A DNA stretch of 64,000 bases from Candidatus Chlorohelix allophototropha (GTDB lineage Bacteria; Chloroflexota; Chloroflexia; Chloroheliales; Chloroheliaceae), in contig NZ_CP128400.1 in assembly GCF_030389965.1 (NCBI RefSeq), positions 434,001 through 498,000 on the forward strand, written 5' to 3'. The position numbers were made by a program, and so were the translations under genes. Positions 63,178 to 64,000 of this stretch are shown one piece after another. The stretch's first letter is position 1. Every line of letters starts with the position of its first letter. The notes below the pieces were generated by a model, which did not search any database, had not been told where the DNA came from, and saw only the letters and a program-made list of their open reading frames with translations.

Positions 63178-64000
63178 ATGAAATTATACCGTTATTATCT
63201 TTCTACTGCCTGTATACTTATCGTGTTATTGAGCCTTACTCTTTCCGCATGTGGCGATTCAGCTTCTCCCGTTAGTGCGTCCGAACCCACCACTACTGGA
63301 GATACGACAACAGGCGTTCCCGTTAAGGTCACCATTACTCCTGCTGAAACTGCCTCTGACGATACTATTACGCCTACTCCGCTTCCAAAAGTAGCGGTGG
63401 TTGCATCGGGTGGTTTTGTAATCAATTCCAGCACTATTGATGCCTCTAATTCGCTTATCCCGCAGCAATATCTCGACAATGCTAGAAATCTGAAAATCCT
63501 TTTCAACCATCAGTCGGTGGGTTATAACGTGCTGGAGGGGTTGGACGCACTCGCGCAGAGTAACCCTGACCGCTACAGCCTTACCACTGCCGATGTGGAA
63601 CAAGCGAACTGGTATCTTGAAAATAATGGAGTAGGAGGCTTTACCAGAGGCGAGAATGAGAATCCTGCCTCAAAAGTCGTGGGCTTCAAAGAGTTATTTG
63701 ATAATGAAGGCTATGCAGATCGGGTACAGGTAGCCATGATGAAGTTTTGTTTCGTGGACAATACTTCTGCCGCTTCAAAAATATGGGAAAATTATCGGGA
63801 TGGCATGAACTACCTTGAAACGAAATATCCTAAAGTTAAATTTGTGTGGTGGACTATGCCGCTTATTACCGATGGCAACCAGATTCGAGACCAGTACAAT
63901 AAGTTAGTTCGGGATTATGTTAAAGCCAATAACAAAATCCTGTTTGATATTGCCGATATTGAAAGTCACGAACCTTCGGGCAAGGCTGTCACCAATAATA
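63178..64000 (+). CDS. Lipoprotein with SGNH/GDSL-like hydrolase domain (partial, runs off window)
   Basis: At least 274 residues, no stop before the window end. ATG 63178 with GGGAGG 6 nt upstream. Signal peptide and lipobox L-S-A-C (about residue 25), a Thr/Pro/Ser-rich spacer, then a domain with I-L-F-N-H-Q-S-V-G-Y-N-V and later V-W-W-T-M-P-L-I-T, suggestive of an SGNH-type fold. Substrate unknown. Transcribed away from carB. Confidence 0.8.
   Translation, partial: MKLYRYYLSTACILIVLLSLTLSACGDSASPVSASEPTTTGDTTTGVPVKVTITPAETASDDTITPTPLPKVAVVASGGFVINSSTIDASNSLIPQQYLDNARNLKILFNHQSVGYNVLEGLDALAQSNPDRYSLTTADVEQANWYLENNGVGGFTRGENENPASKVVGFKELFDNEGYADRVQVAMMKFCFVDNTSAASKIWENYRDGMNYLETKYPKVKFVWWTMPLITDGNQIRDQYNKLVRDYVKANNKILFDIADIESHEPSGKAVTNN

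Overview
The window reads as a stretch of a bacterial chromosome, or a chromosome-sized replicon, of moderate G+C, most likely from the phylum Chloroflexota. The reasons are secreted proteins with a tandem F-W-x(n)-G-x(2)-F/G-x-P-I-S-E module and Pro/Thr-rich spacers, very large TPR/NTPase proteins, a CbiM with a C-terminal PDGLE-like extension, and housekeeping genes (secD, lipA, clpB, cysS, ppc, carB) mixed with peptidase-rich accessory genes. The phylum is inferred from gene style, and I cannot name the species. No rRNA, tRNA or CRISPR array was recognised.

Left part (1-12 kb): a partial secD with its own promoter, an L,D-transpeptidase, and a six-gene leftward operon (epimerase, lipA, two small membrane proteins, an Lrp/RAM-domain protein, metY) behind a good promoter at 7440-7468. 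A rightward group follows: Pro/Gly/Gln-rich membrane protein, NADAR N-glycosidase, ClpB, YccF-like protein.

Central accessory region (12-37.6 kb): first a leftward set made of a small two-TM protein, a 2158-residue NACHT/STAND-like NTPase with a huge TPR array, a TPR protein and a TPR protein ending in a gingipain-like (C25, clan CD) peptidase. Next come a cytoplasmic-looking amidase with 39-bp tandem repeats and a partition module (parA, parB, a 523-residue HTH protein, a winged-helix protein). The partition module has two matching palindromes that look like a non-canonical parS, plus iteron-like repeats. Then comes a rightward TPR-CHAT protease with a cytosolic subtilase, followed by a candidate small RNA. 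Two complete TPR-linked protease cassettes thus lie either side of a partition locus. This is the best candidate for a poorly described conflict or programmed-death system. A hydrolase-membrane fusion and a Schlafen AlbA_2 regulator with operator-like repeats close the region.

Right part (37.6-64 kb): thioesterase, cobalt/nickel ECF transporter cbiMQO with an S51 peptidase, Fur-family regulator, a cysteinyl-tRNA synthetase fused to a GT2 domain with a His-rich tail, a GT39-like membrane glycosyltransferase, UspA, a secreted beta-propeller protein, a c-type cytochrome lipoprotein with a zinc-ribbon membrane protein, threonine/serine dehydratase, ppc behind an attenuator-like terminator, a MITE-like element with inverted repeats and a 7-bp flanking duplication, carB, and a lipoprotein SGNH-like hydrolase cut by the window end.
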